Source: an uncultured Eubacteriales bacterium (GTDB lineage: Bacteria > Bacillota > Clostridia > Christensenellales > Borkfalkiaceae). From it: a stretch of 64,000 nucleotides of DNA. Positions 52,850-61,099 of the stretch are shown here, one piece after another. The notes under the pieces were generated by a model that was not told the origin of the DNA, did not search any database, and saw nothing but the letters and a program-made list of their open reading frames with translations. Both the position numbers and the translations under genes were made by a program. The DNA is taken from positions 186,001 to 250,000 of the forward strand of contig CAJLRM010000005.1 in assembly GCA_905209085.1 (NCBI GenBank), given 5' to 3'. Position 1 is the stretch's first letter; every line of letters begins with the position of its first letter.

Positions 52850-54340
52850 TTATTCTACGATGATTCCCGCGATTTGATTGGAGTGATCGAGATACGACTG
52901 CATCTTCGGATCGTACGCTTTCAGCCGCGCCCTGATATCCGCTTTGTCTTTCAGTGCGTAAATATCCGCGATCTCCGTATTGAGGGCGGTCAGCCACGAA
53001 TTTTCAAACGTGTGATAATGCGGCCGTACCTTTCCCCCGATCTTATCCCCGCCCGCTTTTCCGAGCGCCGCCTTCGTATCCCCGCCGAAGCCGTCGACGA
53101 TGTCGCAATACACGCTGCGGTTTTGAGGCCAAAGCGCCACGGAATCGTCCTTTTCCGATAAAAAGGTCTGCGTGTCCAAAGCCATCGATTTTAAATTGGG
53201 AATCAACTGACCGCGCGCATAAAAATCCTTCTGCGCGCTCTCGTTCAGACTGAGATATTTCATCAGGGCAAGCGCCGCCGCGGGCGACTTCGTCGACTTG
53301 CTGATCGCCAGCCCTAACGTGCCGATCCAAGTGGTGCTCCTCGCGTCGGCATTTTCCCCGTTATACGGGACGGGAAGCAGGCGATAGTTCATCTTCTGCT
53401 GATGATACATGGGCGTGAGATAAGGCCCTACCCAGCAGAACGCCGCATTCCTCGCGAGAAACATATTTTGCGCAGAATCCCCCGTGGATTTGGGCACGAC
53501 CTTGTACGTATACATGAGATCCCAAAGCCATTCTATCGTTTCGCAAAATTCGTCGCTCGAAATCGTGCTGTGCATGGCGTTTTCATCGAAATAATCGGCG
53601 TTGTTTGACCAGATTGCACTGCTCAGTTCGTAGTACGGAATAGCGTAAAACTTATCGTTATTTTTTTCCATACCGAAATAGCTTTGTATCTTTACGCAAA
53701 TGTCCGTAAACTGTTTCCAGGTGAGAGCGTTGTCCGAGTCCGCCAGCAAATCCGCTTCTCCCTGCGTCAGCTTCCCGTTTCTCACCATTTCCTCTACCAT
53801 ATCGACGTTATACATCAGCGTCCACGGACCGATGTCTTTGGGCAGACAATACAAATCCGAGCCTTCCGAAACGCCCAGCGTTTTTTTCGCGCGGTTATAC
53901 GAATACCAGTCGACCGCAGTCGACCAAAGGGAGGAATATTCTTCTTCCGTAAAGCCGTTGCTGATGGAAAGAAGCCTTCCCGAATCCACCCAGGGACGGA
54001 ATTCGTATTCGGGAAGATAGAAGAGATCGGGCATAGTTCCCGAAAGCCGTCCCGTGAGCGTACTCATATACTGCGTCGAATCCTGCGTCGTGATGCTCAC
54101 CGTGATATTCTCGTTTTCATCCATGAATTTATCGATCAGCGCCGTATAGTTGTCCACCTCGTCCTTCGCGCCCCACATCATGAACTCTATCTTGTATTCC
54201 CTGGCGGGATCCAGCGTAAAATCCGACGCCTCTATATTGTCGTCGCCGCTCCCCTGGCTGCCCGTAAAGAAACAACCGCTCGCAAAAATCAGATTGAATC
54301 CGAAAAATATCGCCATCAACAGTTTGCCGGTCCTTCTCAT
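52850..54340 (-). CDS. CUT1 extracellular sugar-binding lipoprotein
   Basis: This 496-residue family 1 binding protein has lipobox ASGC (Cys23). Mature sequence features include IEFMMWGAKDEVDNY near the start and the central GxFAxxxxxxxW-like segments of sugar-binding proteins. AGGAGG lies 10 bases before ATG 54340. It is the first gene of the seven-gene operon and is divergent from the ArsR-type regulator, across an operator. The ligand is unknown; the associated propeller and CBM proteins point to an arabinose/xylose-type glycan. Confidence 0.92.
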   Translation of the reverse strand: MRRTGKLLMAIFFGFNLIFASGCFFTGSQGSGDDNIEASDFTLDPAREYKIEFMMWGAKDEVDNYTALIDKFMDENENITVSITTQDSTQYMSTLTGRLSGTMPDLFYLPEYEFRPWVDSGRLLSISNGFTEEEYSSLWSTAVDWYSYNRAKKTLGVSEGSDLYCLPKDIGPWTLMYNVDMVEEMVRNGKLTQGEADLLADSDNALTWKQFTDICVKIQSYFGMEKNNDKFYAIPYYELSSAIWSNNADYFDENAMHSTISSDEFCETIEWLWDLMYTYKVVPKSTGDSAQNMFLARNAAFCWVGPYLTPMYHQQKMNYRLLPVPYNGENADARSTTWIGTLGLAISKSTKSPAAALALMKYLSLNESAQKDFYARGQLIPNLKSMALDTQTFLSEKDDSVALWPQNRSVYCDIVDGFGGDTKAALGKAGGDKIGGKVRPHYHTFENSWLTALNTEIADIYALKDKADIRARLKAYDPKMQSYLDHSNQIAGIIVE

Positions 54341-54370
54341 TTTATAATCCTCCTTGTTCTTTTCAAATTC

Positions 54371-54399
54371 ATTTTATCATATCGCACTTACACTTTCAA
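54371..54399 (-). promoter_or_regulatory. Sigma-A promoter of the right importer operon
   Basis: Minus strand TTGAAA, 17 bases, TAAAAT, 31 bases before ATG 54340. Confidence 0.75.
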
Positions 54400-54431
54400 G
54401 CCACATTTTTAAAATACGCGCAATCTTCATT

Positions 54432-54457
54432 TAAACTTCGATATCCATCGAAGTTTA
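54432..54457. promoter_or_regulatory. Perfect inverted repeat between divergent promoters, probable ArsR-type operator
   Basis: TAAACTTCGAT, four bases (ATCC), ATCGAAGTTTA. Arms of 11 bases without mismatch lie 12 bases upstream of the plus-strand -35 and 33 bases upstream of the minus-strand -35, so a bound protein could control both genes. Confidence 0.8.
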
Positions 54458-54468
54458 GGGCAATTTTC

Positions 54469-54497
54469 TTGACTTTATAAAACGGCGCGCGTATAAT
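54469..54497 (+). promoter_or_regulatory. Sigma-A promoter of the ArsR-type regulator
   Basis: TTGACT, 17 bases, TATAAT. Confidence 0.85.
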
Positions 54498-54535
54498 GAA
54501 AGAAAAGAAGCCGCGCGCTAAAAAAGGAGAACGCT

Positions 54536-55522
54536 ATGCCGAAAGATTTTTTCGCCAACAGGGATTTGTTGCTTCAAAAAAAGCTCACCCTCACGCTTTG
54601 CAACGACGAGCATCTCGAACGGGTAGCCAACGCGCTCAACGCACCCACGAGAAGAAAGATACTTTCCCTGCTGACGGCGAATTCGTACACGATACAGGAA
54701 ATTGCAGATCGGCTGAATATGTCGCTGTCCAACACTTCCTTTCACGTAAAATTTTTACAGAAAGCGGGGTTAGTCAATCTCACGCAAAATCACTCGAAAC
54801 GGGGAAACGAAAAGATCGTCGCGCTGGAAAAGCATTGTTTGGAAATTTTATTTATAAACGAAGCGGAAAATTCTTTTCCCTCCTCTTCCCACGCGTTCAG
54901 CACCGAACTTCCCGTAGGCAGTTTTACTCTTTTCGATATCGTCCCTCCGTGCGGGATCGCGGACGCGGACGGGAATCTCATCGGCGCCGAGGCTCTTCCC
55001 GATATTTTTTATAACTATAAGCGGATCAAAGGAGAAATCATCTGGTTTACGGAAGGGTATCTCGAATATCACGTTTCAAACGCCGCGATTAAGAATAAAG
55101 TGCTCGAAGCCCTGCAAATATCCTGCGAAGTCTGCTCAGAATGCGCCAATTATAACAATTCCTTCAAATCGGACATCACCTTTTGGATGAACGATAAAGA
55201 GATCGGGACGTACACCTCTCCGGGGGATTTCGGCGGACGCAGCGGCAAATATACGCCCAAGAGCTGGCCGGCGGCGTCCACGCAGTATGGAATGCTGGTG
55301 CAGATAAGAATAGACGAAATGGGCGTGTGGATCAACCAGGTAAATGTTTCCTCGGAGATCTCGATAGACGATTTCGCCTTTATCACCAAGGAAAAATGCC
55401 TGCGTTTTAAGCTCGGCGTCAAAAAGAACGCCAAATATGCGGGAGGCTTAAATTTATTCGGAAGAAATTTCGGGGATTTCCAGCAAGGCATCCGAATTTC
55501 CGCCACCTATTTGGAGCCTTAA
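54536..55522 (+). CDS. ArsR-type winged-helix regulator fused to a beta-rich sensor domain
   Basis: Of 328 residues, about 25-105 are an ArsR-like winged helix (ALNAPTRRKILSLL, then IADRLNMSLSNTSFHVKFLQ). Typical ArsR proteins have about 100 residues; here about 220 further residues form a beta-rich region (WMNDKEIGTYTSPGDFGG, WPAASTQYGMLVQIRIDE) that may bind a sugar. Cysteines 197, 200 and 203 make a CxxCxxC motif in the linker of the sensor. AAAGGAG precedes ATG 54536. Divergence from the importer operon across a perfect operator makes it the probable repressor of both. Confidence 0.85.
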   Translation: MPKDFFANRDLLLQKKLTLTLCNDEHLERVANALNAPTRRKILSLLTANSYTIQEIADRLNMSLSNTSFHVKFLQKAGLVNLTQNHSKRGNEKIVALEKHCLEILFINEAENSFPSSSHAFSTELPVGSFTLFDIVPPCGIADADGNLIGAEALPDIFYNYKRIKGEIIWFTEGYLEYHVSNAAIKNKVLEALQISCEVCSECANYNNSFKSDITFWMNDKEIGTYTSPGDFGGRSGKYTPKSWPAASTQYGMLVQIRIDEMGVWINQVNVSSEISIDDFAFITKEKCLRFKLGVKKNAKYAGGLNLFGRNFGDFQQGIRISATYLEP

Positions 55523-55820
55523 AAATTTTCCCCTTTCGCATACGACGGACAAGCGTTCGGCAATCGAAACTGTAATTTGAAATGCGGAATCAGAACTTTT
55601 GTCCGTTATCTCATAACAGTCCCGCCTCGTACGCAAAACGGCTCTGTATCTCTGCGGGAAAGTTTTACCTACGCAATACTTAACTCATCCCATAAAATCC
55701 TTCGACAAAATACATTTACTCCATACAAAAAGGAGCAAAAACATAACGAGCGTTTCGTCCTGCGATAAAAAGATACACTCTACTCGAAAGCTCATAAAAT
55801 ATCATGTTTTACTTGTGAAT
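55523..55820. other. Intergenic region after the ArsR-type gene
   Basis: About 300 bases, AT-rich in the second half. A 63-codon frame at 55577-55768 has no ribosome binding site or protein-like bias and is not called. No other element was seen; 55859-56035, past the terminator, is likewise empty. Confidence 0.45.
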
Positions 55821-55858
55821 AAAAAGCCCTCGGCAAAGCGCTTTGCCGAGGGCTTTTT
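55821..55858. terminator. Perfect bidirectional terminator
   Basis: AAAAAGCCCTCGGCAAAGC followed directly by its exact reverse complement: a 19-base-arm palindrome with T runs on both strands. It ends the plus-strand regulator and the minus-strand operon finishing at 56036. Confidence 0.92.
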
Positions 55859-56035
55859 ATACGTATTTTGTTTTCTCTCGTCCCGAATTTCCAAAGGCGA
55901 ACCACGAGTCGGAATAGGGCGAAAGAACCGCCGCGTTTATCGATATAGTACGAAGTCGCAGAAAAAGAAGTAGGAGGAGAGCGACGCAAGCGCGAAGAAA
56001 GTGTATCCGGACGTTCTGTGCCACATATCGGTTGA

Positions 56036-56806
56036 TCAATTAAATTTCTGCGCGTCCATACTCGTCTTATGCGCCGCCGCTTTTCCCGCCGCCTTGCCGA
56101 TTATCTTCATCGCGGCATTGTTGTAATGTCCCGCCGCTTCGGGATTGAGCCAACTCTCCTTTAAAGAAATCCGTTTCGAGATATCGGTCAGCAGCAGAAA
56201 ATCGGGATCTTCCCGGCAAACCTTTTCCTGCGCCCGCATAATCGCTTCGTCATATTTCCTCTTCCTGTAATTCGCCGCAAAATATCCCACTTCTATGATC
56301 ATAAATTTATCGATGCCGAGATCGCGCTTCAAGTCGTTCTTCAATTCTATTAGTTCTTCCGCATAAATTTCAGGACTTGTTCCAGCAAAAGCGTCGCTTT
56401 CTCCTTGCAGCCAAACAAGATATTTTTTATCGATGTTGCCGCTCTTTTTTTCGGCGGCAACGGCTTTGCGGGTAAGTATTTCGTATCTTTCTTTTCCCTC
56501 CGGCGCTCTTTTTATCCATTGTTTCGCCACCGTCGCGCCTTTTGCCGCGTGGACGGCAACGACTTTGCGTTTTGATTCGGCAATATACGCCTGCGCAAAG
56601 TACGGCAGCAAAGACCCGTGTCCCAAATGCGACGCAAGCAATAATTCCCCGATGTTTTCGCCGACGGGATTTTTAAGCGGAAGCAAAGAATCCGAAAGCA
56701 GCCTGTATTCTTCGGCTCCTTCGACGGGATTTTCGAAAATCGCCGCTTCCGTCTGCCCCTGCATATTGCTTTGCCCGCTGAAAATGAACATATCCGTTTT
56801 TTCCAT
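56036..56806 (-). CDS. SASA/CE6-like SGNH carbohydrate esterase, cytosolic
   Basis: This 256-residue protein has no signal peptide. Motifs of the sialate O-acetylesterase/CE6 type are FSGQSNMQG with nucleophile Ser13, VWLQGESDA (block III) and AGHYNNAAM near the C-terminus with the catalytic His. The Asp usually three residues before that His is not obvious (NPEAAGH). It probably removes acetyl groups from imported sugars. ATG 56806 lies 12 bases after the GH36 stop. Confidence 0.82.
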   Translation of the reverse strand: MEKTDMFIFSGQSNMQGQTEAAIFENPVEGAEEYRLLSDSLLPLKNPVGENIGELLLASHLGHGSLLPYFAQAYIAESKRKVVAVHAAKGATVAKQWIKRAPEGKERYEILTRKAVAAEKKSGNIDKKYLVWLQGESDAFAGTSPEIYAEELIELKNDLKRDLGIDKFMIIEVGYFAANYRKRKYDEAIMRAQEKVCREDPDFLLLTDISKRISLKESWLNPEAAGHYNNAAMKIIGKAAGKAAAHKTSMDAQKFN

Positions 56807-56818
56807 TTTCTTATTCCT

Positions 56819-58879
56819 TCAAGCGTCTTCTCGTTTCAGTTTTATCTCGAAAAATCTTGCCGCGAACTCCTCCGCAAAGCGGATGGTAAGCGTATTTCCC
56901 GAAACGGAAAAATCAGAGGGCATATTTTTCGGATATTCCACCGACGCCGACAAAATCGTTTCATCCAGCGGTATTTCCGTTACTTTTTCACCGCCAAGAT
57001 TCCACACCGCCAGATAGAGTATCCCGTCCGACGTAAACCCGCCCGCCACCGTCTTTTTTTCAAAATCGGCGAATCCCAAAGGAAAGCAGGGGAGCGCCCG
57101 CTTTTTGAGCGGAGTCAATTTGTCATAGCAGGCGATTCCCTCTTTAATCAGTTCCTTTTTTTCCTCGCTCAAAAGCCCTATGCGGCTCGCAAGATGCATT
57201 CTGCCCATAAACGAGTTGATCATATTCATAACGATCTGCTCTTTGCCGATATTCTTTTCCACCCAGCTTTCGTCGGGAGCGAAAAGGTCTTCGGGACCGC
57301 CGTTCCCTGCGACGGGATAGCTCCATACCGCCGCCTGTTCGGGCAATACCGCAGACAAAATATTCCCAGCGATATACGGATATTTTTTATAGTCGATCTG
57401 ATCGGAAGTCGATACGATAGAAAAATGTTTCAGCGTTTCATAATCCATTCTCATGCCGCCCGAGGAACAGGTTTCTATCAAGACCTCGGGATAAGCAGCC
57501 CGGATTGCGTCGATCCATTCCAAATAGGCTTTGCGGTCCTCTTCAAGGCCCTCTCCTAAACTTTCCCCTTCGGCGCCCGTTCCGATCCCCATATCCTGAT
57601 TATAATCCATCTTGATGTATTCCGCGCCGTACTCTTCCACCATCCGCCGAATCGTGTCGGTAAGATAATCGACGACCTTTGTATTTCGGAAATTCAAAAA
57701 ATACCGTCCCATCGTACAGATCTTTTTTCCGTAACGGTGCAAAAAACAATCCTCGTCGTAATAGGCAAGCATCTCCTCGCACTGATAGCCGACCACTTCC
57801 GGCTCAATCCAAAGCCCCGCTTTCATTTCCAAAGAGCGAACGGCGTCCGTCACAGCTCTTATTCCGTGCGGAAATTTCGTTCGGCTTTCTTTCCACGCCC
57901 CGACGCGGGGATAAATCTCATCTCCCGCAACGTCGTCGTGCCAGCCGCAGTCGATCACGTAATATTTTACGTTAAACGAAGCTATTTCCGAAAGGTACTT
58001 CCATGTGTTTTCTTCCGCGGGACTCTCCCAGGACAAGTGCATATATTCGTTGAAGATGACGGGCAAATTCTCGTCCGCACGATTCGTCCCGCGTATTGCG
58101 CGCCGATATTTCGTCATCTCGCCGATAACGCCGTTTAAGCTGTCGGAAACGCTTATCGCGACGTTTACAGTCCGATAGCTCTCCGCGGGCATCAGCTTTT
58201 TATACCATCCTCCGAAAGTCCCGTTCGCGCCGCCCAGATATAAATAGATACTGCCGTTGTCGCTGATTTCGTAATACCAGGAATGATTGCTTTCGATTTG
58301 AAACATCGCGTATTTCCCGCGGTACGACAAAATCCCCTGCGGCAACTCCTCTTTGGTGGACCAGCTGCCGACATTGGAACAAAAAATTCTTTTCTGACTC
58401 GTCGGGCGGGTCTTGAACAGACCGAGATCGTATAAAAAAGCCTTTCTCGGCTGACATTCGCCGTGGTGACTTTGCAGGAATCTGTAAAACTCGATTTCCG
58501 CCGAATTTTCCGCGCCTCCTAAAAAACCCGAATAGACAAACGAGGATACCTCGTCCAATACAAGGGCGCCGTCGGAGATATTTTCGACTTCCGTATAGAC
58601 GCTTACGGTGTTTCCCAAACGGGCAAAATGCGTCCTCGTTTCCACGAGTTCGCTCCGCTGTACGATAACGAGCGAGTCCTTCGCAAAGCTATGCGAAACG
58701 TATTCGAGTGCGGCGGATTCCGAAGAACAGATCATTTTGTTCCCGAAATGGCTGTCCCGATTTTCGCCCGCCACGTTTACCTCGGTAAAAATCCCGGCCG
58801 AATCCGAGCCGTCGACGGCGCAAAGACGAACTTTTTTACCGTCTGTCCTGAATTTCAGAAACCCGAACGTAAATTCCAT
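56819..58879 (-). CDS. GH36 alpha-galactosidase
   Basis: This 686-residue cytosolic enzyme has an N-terminal beta-supersandwich (1-290), a (beta/alpha)8 barrel and a C-terminal beta domain. Nucleophile Asp425 is in YIKMDYNQD, the CSSGGMRMD block is intact and acid/base Asp493 is in STSDQIDY. It hydrolyses terminal alpha-galactosides such as raffinose-family sugars or galactomannan side chains. ATG 58879 follows GAGGTGA; an ATG five codons earlier has no site. It lies between the SASA esterase and the beta-propeller gene. Confidence 0.92.
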   Translation of the reverse strand: MEFTFGFLKFRTDGKKVRLCAVDGSDSAGIFTEVNVAGENRDSHFGNKMICSSESAALEYVSHSFAKDSLVIVQRSELVETRTHFARLGNTVSVYTEVENISDGALVLDEVSSFVYSGFLGGAENSAEIEFYRFLQSHHGECQPRKAFLYDLGLFKTRPTSQKRIFCSNVGSWSTKEELPQGILSYRGKYAMFQIESNHSWYYEISDNGSIYLYLGGANGTFGGWYKKLMPAESYRTVNVAISVSDSLNGVIGEMTKYRRAIRGTNRADENLPVIFNEYMHLSWESPAEENTWKYLSEIASFNVKYYVIDCGWHDDVAGDEIYPRVGAWKESRTKFPHGIRAVTDAVRSLEMKAGLWIEPEVVGYQCEEMLAYYDEDCFLHRYGKKICTMGRYFLNFRNTKVVDYLTDTIRRMVEEYGAEYIKMDYNQDMGIGTGAEGESLGEGLEEDRKAYLEWIDAIRAAYPEVLIETCSSGGMRMDYETLKHFSIVSTSDQIDYKKYPYIAGNILSAVLPEQAAVWSYPVAGNGGPEDLFAPDESWVEKNIGKEQIVMNMINSFMGRMHLASRIGLLSEEKKELIKEGIACYDKLTPLKKRALPCFPLGFADFEKKTVAGGFTSDGILYLAVWNLGGEKVTEIPLDETILSASVEYPKNMPSDFSVSGNTLTIRFAEEFAARFFEIKLKREDA

Positions 58880-58903
58880 ATGGTCACCTCGCATGAAAAA
58901 TTT

Positions 58904-60046
58904 TCAATTTTTTTCTTCAAAGCTCAAAGGATACTCCATGACGTCGGTGGCGTTATGACAAAGCAACGCGGAGATTTTCCCGTTCAGCGTCGAAGCGGGC
59001 AGACGGCGGCTGTCGGATACCAACGATATGTAATGATTCCCAAAATATCCGTCCTTCCCGCCGCCGTAAGGCAAACGAATGGGTGCGCTCCAATGGAGCA
59101 AATCTTTTCCCGTACGAAATTCGGCATAATCCGCCACAAAGGAATTGATATCTTTACAGTTCCGATTTATTCGCGTGGAAGTCATGACATAGAGATCCAA
59201 TTTCTCCGAATAGGCGATTTTGGGATGCCACGCATATTTCACGACGGACGTTTCCCTGCCGAGATTCCCCGCTTCGCAAAAACTGCCGTTATAGTACTTG
59301 ACGAAGTCGCCCATCGTGCCGTCGGTGCGGATGCGGCTGCGCGCGTAATATGCGTCGCAGCGCTTTGCGTTCCCCGTATCTTTTTCTATCGTCAGAATAT
59401 TATAAATAAGATAGAGAAACCCGTCCTTCCGATTGACGAACAAAGTGAAATCTCCGCTGCCGAGAGAGATCGTTTTTCCCCTTTGACCGATAACGTTTAT
59501 TTTATCGGGATTGTAACGCTCGCTGAAACAGACCTGCTGCGAGGTGACGACCCACCGGGAAAAATCCCACGTCCTTCCTTCGTCGTCCGAATACATCAGC
59601 CCGATATGCCTAAAATCCGAATCGAAACGGGGTTTTTCGCAAAGTCCCCAGGAATCATAGCCGCTGCCCTGTCCGTTCCAGCCCGTTTCGTTGTGAAAAA
59701 AACAAAAAAAGCGATGCGTTCTCGGACAGATATATAAGCCCATCGGCCATACCGATCCCCTGGATAGGATCCCCTCCGGGTACTTTATCCCATCGAAAGC
59801 GGCGCCCGCTTTTCCCGTATGAAAATTCGTATGCGCGGGATACGCTTCACGGAGGTCGGAAAAACAACTGCCTTTAAAGACGCCGATATGGCCGACGTGC
59901 GTATGCCCGCTGATCGCCCACAGCGTTCCGTCGGAATCCCGATACATCGGCAGCGTTCCGTCCTGATAAATGTCATTCTCGTTGGAAAAAACGGTTTTGC
60001 TCCCTTTTCCTATGCCTATTTTATATTTTTTTAAAATATTCTCCAT
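58904..60046 (-). CDS. Six-bladed beta-propeller protein with Asp-box, sialidase/GH-like
   Basis: This 380-residue protein has no signal peptide. YSDDEGRTWD is an Asp-box (SxDxGxTW) as in sialidase propellers, and a weaker copy may be YRDSDGTLW. The FRIP motif and arginine triad of true sialidases are not evident, so the function could be another exo-glycosidase or lyase-like propeller activity. ATG 60046 follows GGTGG. Its gene lies in line with GH36 and the SASA esterase, suggesting one pathway for an imported oligosaccharide. Confidence 0.6.
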   Translation of the reverse strand: MENILKKYKIGIGKGSKTVFSNENDIYQDGTLPMYRDSDGTLWAISGHTHVGHIGVFKGSCFSDLREAYPAHTNFHTGKAGAAFDGIKYPEGILSRGSVWPMGLYICPRTHRFFCFFHNETGWNGQGSGYDSWGLCEKPRFDSDFRHIGLMYSDDEGRTWDFSRWVVTSQQVCFSERYNPDKINVIGQRGKTISLGSGDFTLFVNRKDGFLYLIYNILTIEKDTGNAKRCDAYYARSRIRTDGTMGDFVKYYNGSFCEAGNLGRETSVVKYAWHPKIAYSEKLDLYVMTSTRINRNCKDINSFVADYAEFRTGKDLLHWSAPIRLPYGGGKDGYFGNHYISLVSDSRRLPASTLNGKISALLCHNATDVMEYPLSFEEKN

Positions 60047-60110
60047 TGAGCCACCAAGTTATAAAATTTGCCGCGGCGTTCCCGCCGCTTTGCCGTTTTA
60101 TGCCGCTGTG

Positions 60111-60998
60111 CTATATATTCATAAAAATCGTTGAAATCAGCCCCACCAAAAATCCCGCCAGCTGTCGTCGGGTGAGCTTTTCCTTAAAAAATAATAAAGA
60201 GAGCAGAAGCGTAAGCGCCAAGCTGATTCCGCAAATCGTCGAAAAGATCAGCCGCGCGGGAAGCAGTCCGACGCAGACCATCACCAAAAGATTCAACACC
60301 GCGTTTGCGATTCCGTAAACAGCGGCAATCCACCCTCCCTTTCGGAAATTTACAGCGACCGTTTCTTTGTCCCTGCGGGCGAAAATATACACCGACACAC
60401 AGCTGAAAACGAACACGACCGCCATGGCGATCATCATAAATTCACTTTTATAGAATCCTTTTTTTTCCGTCTGCTGATAAGTCTGCAAAATCGACAGCGT
60501 TCCGTTCACGAGCATCGCCGCGAGCGCAAACGCGATCCATTTTCCTCCACTCCGCTTTTTTGCCGCGCCCTCTTCCGCGCTCTTCGTTTCTTTTTTCTTT
60601 CCGATAAGAAACACCGCGATCATTAAAAGCGCCAGACCGACATAAAAAAAGGCGCCGGGATAGGAACGATAAAAAATCAAGCCGAATAAAGTCGGAATCA
60701 TCAGCGAATACGCTATGATGAGCGAAACGAGGGATACGTATCCCGACGCAAGAGCGCGCAGCATAAATACAAAGTACAGACAATAACAAACGCCGTACGC
60801 CGCCCCCATCCCCAGCGTCAACCAGTCGAACGCAAAAGAGAATCGGCCGTATATCCAATAAAACAGAAAAACCATGACCGAAACGATCAGCGTATAGCAA
60901 AACGGATTCGTTCGCTTGACCCTGCGGTTGTAACATTCCCCGACGACGTTGCAAACGCTGTTGAGTACCGCAGCCAGAATCATCGCCGCATATCCCAT
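60111..60998 (-). CDS. DMT-superfamily (EamA-type) transporter
   Basis: This 295-residue membrane protein has ten predicted transmembrane segments in two halves of five, with a basic cytosolic loop (GKKKETKSAEEG) between them. The last part, LLFFKEKLTRRQLAGFLVGL, is the EamA hallmark. Substrates of this superfamily range from sugars to amino acids; a sugar or sugar-acid is plausible here. GAGGG precedes ATG 60998. Confidence 0.85.
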   Translation of the reverse strand: MGYAAMILAAVLNSVCNVVGECYNRRVKRTNPFCYTLIVSVMVFLFYWIYGRFSFAFDWLTLGMGAAYGVCYCLYFVFMLRALASGYVSLVSLIIAYSLMIPTLFGLIFYRSYPGAFFYVGLALLMIAVFLIGKKKETKSAEEGAAKKRSGGKWIAFALAAMLVNGTLSILQTYQQTEKKGFYKSEFMMIAMAVVFVFSCVSVYIFARRDKETVAVNFRKGGWIAAVYGIANAVLNLLVMVCVGLLPARLIFSTICGISLALTLLLSLLFFKEKLTRRQLAGFLVGLISTIFMNI

Positions 60999-61023
60999 AT
61001 TCCCTCTTTCTTCCTTTTTTCAA

Positions 61024-61059
61024 AATAATCAGCCGCCCCCTTTACAAACGGGAGCGGCT
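61024..61059 (-). terminator. Hairpin between the MBG lipoprotein and DMT transporter genes
   Basis: Minus strand: AGCCGCTCCC pairs with GGGGGCGGCT (one G-U), then GATTATTTTG. The T run is poor, so it may only reduce read-through. Confidence 0.45.
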
Positions 61060-61099
61060 TTCCGTCTTTTCTTTTCCGCCGTCCGCGACGGCTGCCGCC

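Noticed and set aside
55577..55768. 63-codon plus-strand frame after the ArsR-type gene
   Set aside because: No ribosome binding site or recognisable composition.
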